From: JBDXHU01 sp039989475
GTDB taxonomy: Bacteria; Pseudomonadota; Gammaproteobacteria; Pseudomonadales; Halieaceae
DNA: 64,000 bases
NCBI GenBank assembly: GCA_039989475.1
Contig: JBDXHU010000012.1
Span: 62,001 to 126,000, forward strand
Direction: 5' to 3'
Below, piece by piece: positions 42,956 to 51,672 of the stretch (within the stretch, counting starts at the first letter, position 1; every line of letters starts with the position of its first letter). A model generated the notes under the pieces. That model was not told where the DNA came from and did not search any database. It saw nothing but the letters and a program-made list of their open reading frames with translations. The translations under genes and the position numbers were made by a program.

Positions 42956-43639
42956 TTATACGTAGCGTGTGGGGTCGCTGACAGCGGCGTCGGCAAAGCC
43001 CTGCCGACGCAGCCGGCAACTGTCACATTTACCGCAGGCCAGGCCCTCTTCACTCGCCTGGTAACAGGATACGGTGAGACTGTAATCCAGTCCCAGCTCG
43101 TGGCCGCGGCTGATGATCTCGCCCTTACCCAGATCCATCAGTGGTGTATGTATGCTCAGCGCCTGGCCTTCCACACCGGCCCGGGTAGCCAGGTTGGCCA
43201 TGGTTTCATAGGCCTTGATGTATTCGGGACGACAGTCCGGGTAACCTGAATAATCCACCGCGTTGACACCAATAAAGATGTGGCGAGCCTCCAGCACTTC
43301 GGCCCAACCCAGGGCGATGGACAGGAACACAGTGTTGCGGGCCGGCACATAGGTAATTGGGATCCCTTCGGTTTCCTCCTCCGGCACGGCAATATCCATA
43401 TCGGTCAGGGCCGAACCGCCGATCGTATCCAGGTCCAGGTGCACCACCTTGTGCTCAATTGCGCCCAGCTCCAGGGCTAGCTGTTCGGCGGCGACCAGCT
43501 CAGCCCGATGTCGCTGGCCGTAGTCGAAACTCAGGGTATAGCAGGCATAGCCCTGTGCCTGCGCCATGGCCAATACCGTGCTGGAATCAAGTCCACCGGA
43601 GACCAGTACCACGGCTTTTTCGCCAGCACTCATGCTCAA
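42956..43639 (-). CDS. queC: 7-cyano-7-deazaguanine synthase QueC
   Basis: Converts CDG to preQ0 with ATP and ammonia in queuosine synthesis. It has 227 residues. The PP-loop ATPase motif VSGGLDSSTVL is at about residues 13-23. The zinc Cys residues cluster at the C-terminus in SCYQASEEGLACGKCDSCRL. The start overlaps the queE stop by 4 bases, so both are translated together as consecutive pathway steps. Confidence 0.97.
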   Translation of the reverse strand: MSMSAGEKAVVLVSGGLDSSTVLAMAQAQGYACYTLSFDYGQRHRAELVAAEQLALELGAIEHKVVHLDLDTIGGSALTDMDIAVPEEETEGIPITYVPARNTVFLSIALGWAEVLEARHIFIGVNAVDYSGYPDCRPEYIKAYETMANLATRAGVEGQALSIHTPLMDLGKGEIISRGHELGLDYSLTVSCYQASEEGLACGKCDSCRLRRQGFADAAVSDPTRYV

Positions 43640-44307
43640 TGCCCCGCCGCGTCCTGCCAGAGTAATTTATGTAATTGTAGCTGCAGGCGTACCGGCAGCC
43701 GGTCCGCCAGGATCCAGTCGGCCAACTCGGTAGCATCCAGTTGGCCAAAGCTGGGGGAGAACAGCAGGTCTGCGACCCGCCCAGGCAACGCCAGCTCGTC
43801 AATCTTGAAGCGGGCCCAGTCGTAGTCGGCGCGATCACAAAGCACAAACTTCACCTGGTCATGGGGCAACAGCTGCTGAATATTGGCGTAATCATTGCGC
43901 TCCATCTCACCTGATGCCGGTGTTTTCAGATCCAGCACCTTCACCACCCGCGGGTCCACCTCGGCCACCGACATCGCGCCACTGGTTTCCAGTGACACCT
44001 CGTAGCCCTGGTCACAAAGCAGGCTGAGTAGTTGCAGGCAGCCCGGTTGTGCCAGCGGCTCGCCACCGGTAACGGTGACATAGGCCGGCTCCCAGCTGGC
44101 CACCTGCTCCAGGATAGCGCCCAGGCTGCGCTGCTCACCGCCGTGGAAGGCGTACTCGGTATCACAGTAGACACAGCGCAGTGGACAGCCGGTAAGACGC
44201 ACGAACACCGTCGGCAAACCCACGGTGCGGGCTTCACCCTGCAGGGAATGGAAAATCTCGGTAATACGCAGACTCGATTCGAGCTGCGCTGGGCTGGGCT
44301 GGGACAC
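43636..44307 (-). CDS. queE: 7-carboxy-7-deazaguanine synthase QueE (radical SAM)
   Basis: Radical SAM enzyme that forms the 7-deazaguanine ring (CPH4 to CDG). It has 223 residues. The cluster motif is in LTGCPLRCVYCDT (C-x3-C-x2-C, about residues 38-50), preceded by SLQGEARTVG and followed by TVTGGEPLAQPGC. The start is a GTG at 44307. It lies 18 bases behind cpoB, so it probably belongs to the end of the tol-pal transcript, with queC after it. Confidence 0.96.
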   Translation of the reverse strand: MSQPSPAQLESSLRITEIFHSLQGEARTVGLPTVFVRLTGCPLRCVYCDTEYAFHGGEQRSLGAILEQVASWEPAYVTVTGGEPLAQPGCLQLLSLLCDQGYEVSLETSGAMSVAEVDPRVVKVLDLKTPASGEMERNDYANIQQLLPHDQVKFVLCDRADYDWARFKIDELALPGRVADLLFSPSFGQLDATELADWILADRLPVRLQLQLHKLLWQDAAGH

Positions 44308-44325
44308 GGGCTATAGTTCCGGGGA

Positions 44326-45183
44326 TCAGCCTGGGCAGCTCTGGCTGAGTAAGTCCCTGGCCAGCTTCACGGCGGAGCTACCGGTATCACCAAATTCTTT
44401 GATGACCCGCTCCAGGTATTCCCGGGAGCGCTCACAATTGCCCTTCTCGTAATAGATTTTGCCCAGTTTATACAGTGCGTCGGGAACCTTGCCGTTGTCC
44501 GGAAAATCCTGCAACAGCAGGTTGAACTCGCGCCGGGCCGATTCGGGGTTGGGTGGCACGATCACCAGGAATAGCTCTCCCAGCCAGTAGTGGGCATTGG
44601 CGGCATACTTGCCGTTGGGAAATTCCTGCAAGAACTGGCGGAACGCGCTCACTGCATCGTTGAACTGTTGACTGCGAACCAGGCTGTAGGCACTGCGATA
44701 GGCGTCGGACTCACCGGCCAATTCCTGCACCGGCTGGGTGCCTGTTGTTGGCCTTCCCGTCTGCCCGGTCTGTCCACCTGCGGGGGCGGCTGTGGCTCCA
44801 CCACCGTCCTTGAGGCGACGGTCCAGGTCCATGTAGCGTTCCAGACTTTGCTCTTTGAGCTGGCGCAATTGATGCCCCTGCTCCTCCAGTTGACCGCGCA
44901 GCTCCATCATCTCCTGTTGCAAAATCTGGATCTGGTAGAACAATTCACCGGCATTACTGGTCGTGGCAGGTTCTGCCGCTACAGGGTCTAGAGTTACAGA
45001 GCCTGCCGCTCCAGGGCCTGCGGTTTCAGGGCCTGCCGTTTCAGGGTCCAGGCTAATGGTTTCAACAAACTCGCCCCCCGACTGCTGCTGCAGCCGCTCC
45101 TGTTCAAGATCGATATAGTCTTGAGCAAAAAGCGGGCTGGTCCAGAGAACCAGCCCGCCCAGGCAGTACAGGTACCGCAACAT
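44326..45183 (-). CDS. cpoB: Cell division coordinator CpoB (YbgF), Tol-Pal associated
   Basis: Periplasmic protein of 285 residues that links Tol-Pal to peptidoglycan synthesis at division. A signal peptide (LYCLGGLVLWTSPLFAQ) is followed by a linker of TAGPE-like repeats (about residues 48-75), a trimerising coiled coil (YQIQILQQEMMELRGQLEEQ, about 88-120), a Gly/Thr-rich spacer and a C-terminal TPR domain (AYRSAYSLVRSQQFNDAVSA onward). The degenerate TAGPE linker is unusual. It is 6 bases downstream of pal, the standard position. Confidence 0.94.
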   Translation of the reverse strand: MLRYLYCLGGLVLWTSPLFAQDYIDLEQERLQQQSGGEFVETISLDPETAGPETAGPGAAGSVTLDPVAAEPATTSNAGELFYQIQILQQEMMELRGQLEEQGHQLRQLKEQSLERYMDLDRRLKDGGGATAAPAGGQTGQTGRPTTGTQPVQELAGESDAYRSAYSLVRSQQFNDAVSAFRQFLQEFPNGKYAANAHYWLGELFLVIVPPNPESARREFNLLLQDFPDNGKVPDALYKLGKIYYEKGNCERSREYLERVIKEFGDTGSSAVKLARDLLSQSCPG

Positions 45184-45189
45184 AGGGTA

Positions 45190-45729
45190 TTACTTGATTT
45201 CTACCCGGCGGTTCTTGGACCAGGCGGCCTCACCTGAACCACTCATAGCGGGACGCTCTTCGCCGTAGCTGACAGTTTCAACACGGTAGCTGGCGACACC
45301 GTTGACCGACATGTAATCGGCAACAGCCTTGGCACGACGCTCACCCAGGGCCATGTTGTACTCACGGGTACCGCGCTCATCGGTGTGCCCCTCTAGGCGA
45401 ACATTTTTCTTGGTCGTCTTGGCCAGGGCAATATGCGCATCCAGTACACGACGAGTCGCCGCAGTAAGCGTTGATTTGTCAAAATCGAAATACACAATAT
45501 TGCCGGCGGAATCGACGGCGGCCTCAAGGGCCATTTGTGCTTTCTTGGCTGCAGCCGCGGCTTCTGCGGCTTGTCGCTTGGCTGCCTCATCGGCCTCCAT
45601 TTGGCGACGCTCCTGGTCCGCCGAAGTGGCGCCATCGGTCTCGGTCACATCGGTACCGGCACAACCAACCATCCAAATCAGTGCGAACATAACCGACAGT
45701 ACCTTGCCGGCGACAGTAAATTGTTTCAT
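45190..45729 (-). CDS. pal: Peptidoglycan-associated lipoprotein Pal
   Basis: Outer-membrane lipoprotein of 179 residues with an OmpA-type peptidoglycan-binding domain. The lipobox is LIWMVGC (Cys about residue 23). A linker rich in Ala, Lys and Glu spans about 40-70. The OmpA motif NVRLEGHTDERGTREYNMAL carries the conserved Asp and Arg that bind diaminopimelate. AAGGAAAG precedes the ATG. It lies 65 bases after tolB. Confidence 0.97.
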   Translation of the reverse strand: MKQFTVAGKVLSVMFALIWMVGCAGTDVTETDGATSADQERRQMEADEAAKRQAAEAAAAAKKAQMALEAAVDSAGNIVYFDFDKSTLTAATRRVLDAHIALAKTTKKNVRLEGHTDERGTREYNMALGERRAKAVADYMSVNGVASYRVETVSYGEERPAMSGSGEAAWSKNRRVEIK

Positions 45730-45794
45730 AGCCCTTTCCTTCTATTAGCTTGAGTGAAAAGCTTCGTGCCCAACCGTTCGACAACACCCCACGA

Positions 45795-47081
45795 TCAGGG
45801 ATTCCCCAAATAAGGCGACCATGCGGGTTCCCGCACGTCGCCTTCCCGTGACGGTAGGCGGAACTTAACGCCACCATCAACAGAAACCGCCGCCAGAATG
45901 CCGCGATCACCGTATTTCGTAGCGTACAGTAGCATAGAGCCATTCGGTGCAACAGTGGGAGATTCGTCTAATGTGGTCGAGGTCAAGATTTGCACACGAT
46001 CTTGCAATAAATCCTGTACAGCGATGTGAAATTGAGCTTCAGTTTGCTGCACCATAACCATGGTGCGACCGTCCGCCGCCAATGAGGCGCGGGCGTTCCA
46101 GGGCCCGTTGTAGGTCAAGCGTTCGGTCTTGCCACTGGCAATATCGACCTGGTAGATCTGCGGTCGACCACCCCGGTCCGAGGTGAAAAGCAGCGAACGA
46201 CCATCCGCCATCCAGGCGGCTTCAGTATCAATCGCATAATGCCGTGTTACCCGCCGCAATTGGCGACTGTTGAGGTCCATTATGTAGATATCAGGATTGC
46301 CGTCCTTGGACAGGGTCATGGCGAGGCTATTGCCATCCGGTGAAAAGGACGGTGCGCCGTTCAGGCCACGGAAATTGGTAAGCTGCTCGCGCACCCCGGT
46401 TTCCAGGTTTTGCAGGTAGATCGCCGGCCGACTGGTCTCGAAAGAGACATAGGCAATGGTCTTGCCATCCGGGGCCCAGGCGGGACTGAGCACCGGCTCA
46501 TTGGATTCGAACAGCACCTGCTCGCGACCCCCATCAGAATCCGCCAGCATCAACTGATAAGTACTGGGAGCCTGGGTCCGCACCGCGACTGACACATACA
46601 AAATCTTGGTGGCAAAGGCACCCCGGATGCCGGTGAGCTTCTCATAAACCTGATCGCTGGCCCGGTGCGCCAGCATCCTCAAATCCCCGGCTGCACCGCT
46701 GAAACTGCCCTGGGTCACCCGCTCCTGCTTGTAAACATCAAACAGCTCGAACTCCACGGTCATGCTGGCACCGCCCACCACGCGACCAATCAGCAGGTAC
46801 TCCACATTGGTCACACGCCAGTCGCGGAAAAATACATCCTGCTCCCGGGTCGGCAGGCTCAACATATCGGCCCGTGCCACCGGCGCAAACTGCCCACTGC
46901 GCATCAGGTCGGCAGCGATAACCGAAGCCACATCTTCCGGCGCAGCACCCCAGCCAGACCAGGCGAAGGGCACCACGGCAATTGACGTTGGATTGTCGCG
47001 CCCCTCGGTAATCTCAATAACCAGTTCAGCCTGGGCCGGCCAGGCCAGTACCAATAACAGCAAATAAATATAACGCTTCAT
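45795..47081 (-). CDS. tolB: Tol-Pal system beta propeller protein TolB
   Basis: Periplasmic protein of 428 residues. A signal peptide (YIYLLLLVLAWPAQA) precedes an N-terminal alpha/beta domain and a six-bladed propeller whose blades show the repeated motif SPAWAPDGKTIAYVSF / APSFSPDGNSLAMTLS. It binds Pal and signals to TolA. Its start overlaps the last base of tolA. Confidence 0.97.
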   Translation of the reverse strand: MKRYIYLLLLVLAWPAQAELVIEITEGRDNPTSIAVVPFAWSGWGAAPEDVASVIAADLMRSGQFAPVARADMLSLPTREQDVFFRDWRVTNVEYLLIGRVVGGASMTVEFELFDVYKQERVTQGSFSGAAGDLRMLAHRASDQVYEKLTGIRGAFATKILYVSVAVRTQAPSTYQLMLADSDGGREQVLFESNEPVLSPAWAPDGKTIAYVSFETSRPAIYLQNLETGVREQLTNFRGLNGAPSFSPDGNSLAMTLSKDGNPDIYIMDLNSRQLRRVTRHYAIDTEAAWMADGRSLLFTSDRGGRPQIYQVDIASGKTERLTYNGPWNARASLAADGRTMVMVQQTEAQFHIAVQDLLQDRVQILTSTTLDESPTVAPNGSMLLYATKYGDRGILAAVSVDGGVKFRLPSREGDVREPAWSPYLGNP

Positions 47082-47803
47082 TAGTAGCGTAAGTCCTCGG
47101 GTTTAAATTTCAGGCGCAGGCTGCGAAAGTTCCTTTCAAACAGGCGCGGCTCCAGTTGTTGTAATTCGGGAAAGCGCTCGGCTTTTTGCACCGCCAGCAC
47201 CGCTGAACGATCAAAGGCGCTCTGCCCACTGCTGCGGGCGATGGTTACACTAACCACCTCGCCGGTGGGAATCAACTGAATCACCAGCTCCGCTTCCATG
47301 TCATTGCGCGCACTGGGCGGTCGGCTCCAGTTGTCCTCGATAGCGCGGGCAATGAGCGCCACATAACTCTGGGTCAGTTGCTCGTCACTGGCCGCCTCCA
47401 GTTGCTCATCCTCCGACTCCATGGCCATGGCCAGCTCGTCCAGTGCCGCCGCCGCCCGCTCTTCAGCCGTGGGTGGTTTCGGTTTGGGCTCAGGCTTCGG
47501 CTCTGGTTTGGGCTTGGGTTTCGCAGCCACCGTCGGCTTGGGTTTCGGCTTGGCCTGAGCTTTCGGTTTGGGCTTTGGCTTTGGCTTTGGCTTCGACTTT
47601 GGCTTCGGCTTTGGCTTCGACTTAGGCGCCTCAATTTCGATGAGGCGGGCCTCGATATAGCGCGGCTTCTGCACCGGCTTGACCGCAGCATCGCTGGAAC
47701 TGCTCCAGTTAACCGTCAGCGCATACAGCAGTGCGACATGCAGCAACAGGGTGAACAGCGCCGGGCGCCAGAAAATGAGCCGGACGGCCCGATTGGGTAT
47801 CAC
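47081..47803 (-). CDS. tolA: Tol-Pal protein TolA
   Basis: Inner-membrane protein of 240 residues that spans the periplasm. It has one N-terminal helix (LFTLLLHVALLYALTV). Residues 59-112 are almost pure Lys-Pro/Ala/Glu repeats (KPKPKPKS and similar), unlike the Ala-Lys-Glu-rich alpha-helical domain II of E. coli TolA, and more like a TonB-type rigid linker. The C-terminal domain III is present (YVALIARAIEDNWSRPPSA, VVSVTIARSSG). Its start overlaps the tolR stop. Confidence 0.95.
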   Translation of the reverse strand: MIPNRAVRLIFWRPALFTLLLHVALLYALTVNWSSSSDAAVKPVQKPRYIEARLIEIEAPKSKPKPKPKSKPKPKPKPKPKAQAKPKPKPTVAAKPKPKPEPKPEPKPKPPTAEERAAAALDELAMAMESEDEQLEAASDEQLTQSYVALIARAIEDNWSRPPSARNDMEAELVIQLIPTGEVVSVTIARSSGQSAFDRSAVLAVQKAERFPELQQLEPRLFERNFRSLRLKFKPEDLRY

Positions 47804-48222
47804 TGGGGCGGCTCCGTTACCAGCCCGACAGTGGGCGCCCCCGCTTCCTGCAAGGCCGACATCAATATCACCACTTCACCGTAGGGCACGGCGCGATCAC
47901 CCCAGACCATCACCGGTTTGTCCGGGCTGCGACGCATAACTACCGACACCCGCTGCTTGATCGTGGCCAGTGACAACACCTGCTCCGGATCAGCACCCAG
48001 GTTGAGAAAAAGCTCGCCATTGGCGCGAATCGACACGATCAGGGGCTCGGGATCCTGGTTCTCGACCGGGTCGCTGGCCGCCTCGGGCAACTCGACCTTC
48101 ACCCCCTGCATCAGCAGGGGTGCGGTGACCATGAATATCACCAACAGCACCAGCATCACATCAATGTAGGGAACCACATTGATTTCAGCCATAGGCCGGT
48201 GTTTGCGACGCCCGCCTGCCAT
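47800..48222 (-). CDS. tolR: Tol-Pal protein TolR
   Basis: Inner-membrane ExbD/TolR family subunit of 140 residues. The single helix contains the proton-pathway Asp in MAEINVVPYIDVMLVLLVIF (about residues 11-30). The rest is periplasmic. The ATG at 48222 gives the family start MAGGRRKHRPMAEIN; the open frame upstream runs into tolQ. It is one base downstream of tolQ. Confidence 0.96.
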   Translation of the reverse strand: MAGGRRKHRPMAEINVVPYIDVMLVLLVIFMVTAPLLMQGVKVELPEAASDPVENQDPEPLIVSIRANGELFLNLGADPEQVLSLATIKQRVSVVMRRSPDKPVMVWGDRAVPYGEVVILMSALQEAGAPTVGLVTEPPQ

Positions 48223-48223
48223 A

Positions 48224-48925
48224 TCAGGCCTGCTTGTCCTGATTGCGTACGGCGAAGGCCTGGCGATGGAGAATGCTGGAGAACTCGTCAGCGAAGGTCT
48301 CATAGCGATTGATGTTAACGTCGACCTTGGCGGCAAAGCGGTTATAGGCCATGACCGCCGGAATCGCGGCAAACAGGCCCATGGCTGTGGCGATCAGGGC
48401 CTCGGAAATACCGGGGGCTACCGTGGCCAGGGTCGCCTGGGTTGAATTGGCGAGGCCGCGAAAGGAATGCATGATGCCCCAGACCGTGCCGAACAAACCA
48501 ATATAAGGGCTGGTTGAGCCAACTGTCGCCAGAAACGGCAAGTGTCGCTCCAGCTTCTCTTCCTCCCGCGCCATCGCCACCCGCATTGCACGCTGGGAAC
48601 CGTCCATGATGCCGTCGGAATCGAGGCCCTGCTGTGCCAGCCGGGTAAATTCCTTGAAGCCGGCCCGGAATATCGTTTCCATGCCCAGCAATTCACCCGC
48701 CTCGGCGCGCTCATTACCATCGCGGTAGAGTTGGCTCAGGTCAATGCCCGACCAAAATTGCTCCTCGAAACTGTGCATCTCAGCGCGGACATTGCGAAAG
48801 TAGATCAGGCGTTGCAGGATCATAAACCAGGAGATTACCGATGCCATTAACAGCAGGGCCATGACGGCCTGCACGGTAATACTGGCATTGAGCACCAGGT
48901 CGAGAAGGCTCAGTTGTTCATTCAC
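48224..48925 (-). CDS. tolQ: Tol-Pal protein TolQ
   Basis: Inner-membrane ExbB/TolQ family motor subunit of 233 residues with three helices. The first is at about residues 14-36; the second and third fall in VGSTSPYIGLFGTVWGIM and SEALIATAMGLFAAIPAVMAYN, which carry the conserved Thr and Gly/Pro residues lining the ion path. It works with TolR to energise TolA. It begins the tolQRAB part of the operon, 19 bases after ybgC. Confidence 0.97.
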   Translation of the reverse strand: MNEQLSLLDLVLNASITVQAVMALLLMASVISWFMILQRLIYFRNVRAEMHSFEEQFWSGIDLSQLYRDGNERAEAGELLGMETIFRAGFKEFTRLAQQGLDSDGIMDGSQRAMRVAMAREEEKLERHLPFLATVGSTSPYIGLFGTVWGIMHSFRGLANSTQATLATVAPGISEALIATAMGLFAAIPAVMAYNRFAAKVDVNINRYETFADEFSSILHRQAFAVRNQDKQA

Positions 48926-48944
48926 TATGGTCTCCCTTGAAGCA

Positions 48945-49349
48945 TTAATCGCGGAGCCTGGCCAGCAATTCCGCCGGCATTCTTTTCGGGCTCAACGACT
49001 GTTTGTCTACACAGACGATCTTGATCTCCCCATCGACCAGGACCACCCCGTCTCTCTTTACTGTCTGGGCCAACAACATATAGGCAGCGCCAGATTTAAG
49101 CAGCGTCGCCGTAACCTCCAGTTCGTCATCAAGCCTGGCCGGCAGCTGGTAGCGTAACTGTACGTCCTGCACCACGAACATCATGTCCGAATTGAAGATG
49201 AAGTCCTTACCAAAGCCCAGCGAACGCATGTATTCCGTACGAGCCCGCTCCATGAACTTGAGGTAGTTGACGTAAAAGACGATGCCACCGGCGTCGGTAT
49301 CCTCAATATAGACCCGCAGCGGGAACGAAAATTCCGGAGCCATTTGCAT
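48945..49349 (-). CDS. ybgC: Tol-Pal associated acyl-CoA thioesterase YbgC
   Basis: Hotdog thioesterase of 134 residues. The catalytic Asp region is RVYIEDTDAGGIVFYVNYLKFMER (positions 12-35), typical of YbgC. ATGs at 49349 and 49343 are both in frame. It is the first gene of the Tol-Pal cluster and 5 bases downstream of ruvB, so read-through from ruvAB is likely. Confidence 0.95.
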   Translation of the reverse strand: MQMAPEFSFPLRVYIEDTDAGGIVFYVNYLKFMERARTEYMRSLGFGKDFIFNSDMMFVVQDVQLRYQLPARLDDELEVTATLLKSGAAYMLLAQTVKRDGVVLVDGEIKIVCVDKQSLSPKRMPAELLARLRD

Positions 49350-49354
49350 CGCCC

Positions 49355-50449
49355 TTACTCGCCCTTACCGGCGCTGTCCCCGTCACTCGCCGCAGCGCCC
49401 GCATCCCCCAGTGGCAAAGCCAGGTTGGCGCTGGCGCCGACGGTGGCCGGGGGCGCCAGCCCAAAGTGCAGGTAGGCACTGCGCGTCGCCATACGACCAC
49501 GTGAGGTTCTCATCAGGTAGCCCTGTTGCAATAAGTAGGGTTCGATGACGTCCTCAATGGTACCGCGCTCTTCCGACAGTGCCGCCGCCAGGCTCTCAAC
49601 ACCGACCGGGCCGCCGTCAAACTTCTCGATCAACAACTGCAGCAGGCGGCGGTCCAGGTTGTCGAAACCGACCTGGTCCACATCCAGCATATCCAGGGCC
49701 GCCGTGGCCACCTCACCACTGATAGCGCCGTCCGCCCTGACTTCCGCATAGTCGCGCACCCGCCGCAGCAGGCGATTGGCAATACGGGGCGTGCCGCGGG
49801 AGCGGCGCGCAACTTCCAGCGCACCCTCCTCGGCAATACTAATGCCGAGGATACCGCCGGAGCGCTGCACAATACTGGCCAGTTCAGGTACAGAGTAGAA
49901 TTCCAGTCGCTGCACAATGCCAAAGCGATCCCGTAGCGGCGAGGTCAGCAGCCCGGCACGGGTAGTGGCGCCCACCAGGGTAAAGGGCGGGATATCCAGC
50001 TTTATAGAGCGCGCCGCCGGGCCCTCTCCGATCATGATGTCGAGCTGATAATCCTCCATGGCTGGATACAGCACCTCTTCCACATAGGGGCTGAGGCGGT
50101 GAATCTCGTCGATGAACAGCACGTCACCCGGTTCCAGGTTGGTCATCAAGGCCGCGATATCGCCGGCTTTCTCCAGCACCGGACCGGATGTCGATTTCAG
50201 GTCGACACCCATTTCATGGGCAATAATATGGGCCAGGGTGGTCTTGCCGAGGCCGGGAGGACCAAAAATCAGGGTGTGGTCCAGGGGCTCGGAGCGGCCG
50301 CGAGCCGCTTCCACGAAGATCTGCATCTGTTCACGTACAACGCTCTGGCCGACATATTCGGTGAGCTCGCGGGGTCGAATAGCACGATCCAGGACCTCAT
50401 CGCGACCGCTCTTGTCTTCTGCAGCTACCAGTCGATCTGTCTCAATCAT
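49355..50449 (-). CDS. ruvB: Holliday junction helicase RuvB
   Basis: AAA+ motor of the RuvAB branch-migration complex, 364 residues. Walker A is GPPGLGKTTLAHI (about residues 64-76) and Walker B is VLFIDEIHRL. The arginine-finger region GATTRAGLLTSPLRDRFG and a C-terminal winged helix follow. The last 20 residues or so (ANLALPLGDAGAAASDGDSA) are an Ala/Gly/Asp-rich extension beyond the usual end. It overlaps the ruvA stop by 4 bases. Confidence 0.97.
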   Translation of the reverse strand: MIETDRLVAAEDKSGRDEVLDRAIRPRELTEYVGQSVVREQMQIFVEAARGRSEPLDHTLIFGPPGLGKTTLAHIIAHEMGVDLKSTSGPVLEKAGDIAALMTNLEPGDVLFIDEIHRLSPYVEEVLYPAMEDYQLDIMIGEGPAARSIKLDIPPFTLVGATTRAGLLTSPLRDRFGIVQRLEFYSVPELASIVQRSGGILGISIAEEGALEVARRSRGTPRIANRLLRRVRDYAEVRADGAISGEVATAALDMLDVDQVGFDNLDRRLLQLLIEKFDGGPVGVESLAAALSEERGTIEDVIEPYLLQQGYLMRTSRGRMATRSAYLHFGLAPPATVGASANLALPLGDAGAAASDGDSAGKGE

Positions 50450-51051
50450 CGCGCTTTCACCATGGATTGCAGGGCTCGCCGGATAAGCTCCTCACTCTTC
50501 TCTACCGAGCCATCGTTAGCCGCCGTGACCGCCTTGCTGGCCTCGGCAGGCTTATAGCCCAGCGCCACCAGGGCCGATTCCGCTTCGGTCTGGATATCGC
50601 GCCCGCCAGCAGCAGTCTCTGGCATCGTTTCATCCAGTTCCAGGATCCAGTCGGCCAATTTGTCGCGCATTTCCACCAACAAGCGCTCGGCGGTTTTCTT
50701 GCCCACCCCCGGCAACTGCACCAGCGCACTGGTATCGTCGCGCTGCACGGTGCGCACAAAGGCATTGGTATCCATACCGGAGAGAATGGCCAGGCCGAGC
50801 TTGGGGCCTACGCCGTTCACCTTGATCAGGTGTCGAAACAGGCTGCGATCGCGCTCATGCAGGAAGCCGTAAAGTAGCTGGGCGTCTTCACGCACCACGA
50901 AGTGGGTGAACAAACTGATCTCCGCACCGGCCTCGGGCAGCTCGTACAGCGTGGTCATGGGCACCTGGATCTCATAACCCACGCCACCGACATCCAACAA
51001 TATGTCCGGTGGCTGGATCACCGCCAGCAGTCCACGTATTCGACCTATCAT
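50446..51051 (-). CDS. ruvA: Holliday junction DNA-binding protein RuvA
   Basis: Tetrameric junction-binding subunit of 201 residues. It has an N-terminal OB fold (MIGRIRGLLA...LLDVGGVGYEIQVP), two helix-hairpin-helix motifs (VNGVGPKLGLAILSG and LPGVGKKTAERLLVEM) and the C-terminal RuvB-contacting domain. It overlaps ruvB and follows ruvC by 64 bases. Confidence 0.97.
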   Translation of the reverse strand: MIGRIRGLLAVIQPPDILLDVGGVGYEIQVPMTTLYELPEAGAEISLFTHFVVREDAQLLYGFLHERDRSLFRHLIKVNGVGPKLGLAILSGMDTNAFVRTVQRDDTSALVQLPGVGKKTAERLLVEMRDKLADWILELDETMPETAAGGRDIQTEAESALVALGYKPAEASKAVTAANDGSVEKSEELIRRALQSMVKAR

Positions 51052-51115
51052 GCCTGTTTACCCTGGGCAGCCCTGAATGATGCCATGGTACTTCAGGCGC
51101 TCTTGTTGAGCCACG

Positions 51116-51619
51116 CTAAGCGCCCTTTTTACTGCGCGCCATACGCACCAGGCTTTGCTGGGTATGGGCATGGCACAGCGCCGCAGCCAGGGCATCCGCA
51201 GCATCTTCCGCCGGTGCCGCGGGCAGCTTCAGCAGCGATTTGACCATGTGCTGTACCTGGACCTTGTCGGCGCCGCCAGTTCCCACCACCGCCTGCTTGA
51301 TCGATTTGGCCGCATATTCATACACAGGCATGCCCTGGTTGACGCAGGCAATGATAGCGGCGCCACGGGCCTGGCCCAGCTTGATCGCCGCCTTGGCGTC
51401 GCGGGCCATGAATACTTCCTCAATAGCCAGCTCCTGCGGACAGTGCATGGCCACAATCTCACTGACATTGTCGTAGATGACCTTGAGGCGCTCGGGCAAG
51501 CTGGTTTTAGGCAGCTTGATCACGCCGCTGGTCACATACTCGCTGCGACCCGCCTCGTGGGAAATGATACCGAAACCGGTTTTCAGGGAGCCGGGGTCTA
51601 TACCCAGGATCAGGGCCAT
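51116..51619 (-). CDS. ruvC: Holliday junction resolvase RuvC
   Basis: Endonuclease of 167 residues that cuts four-way junctions. The catalytic Asp residues are in LILGIDPGSLKTGFG (D8) and near the C-terminus in EDAADALAAALCHAH, with Glu in LAIEEVFMA. The ATG at 51619 gives the family start MALILGIDPG; the open frame extends 10 codons upstream. It precedes ruvAB and follows yebC by 53 bases. Confidence 0.96.
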   Translation of the reverse strand: MALILGIDPGSLKTGFGIISHEAGRSEYVTSGVIKLPKTSLPERLKVIYDNVSEIVAMHCPQELAIEEVFMARDAKAAIKLGQARGAAIIACVNQGMPVYEYAAKSIKQAVVGTGGADKVQVQHMVKSLLKLPAAPAEDAADALAAALCHAHTQQSLVRMARSKKGA

Positions 51620-51672
51620 TATCTTATCCGCCGGAAATGCTCCGGCCATTATTATCGACAGGGCGACAGATG

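Noticed and set aside
47480..47625. Tandem short repeats as a possible CRISPR or minisatellite
   Set aside because: They encode the Lys-Pro spacer of tolA in frame and have no spacer-repeat structure.
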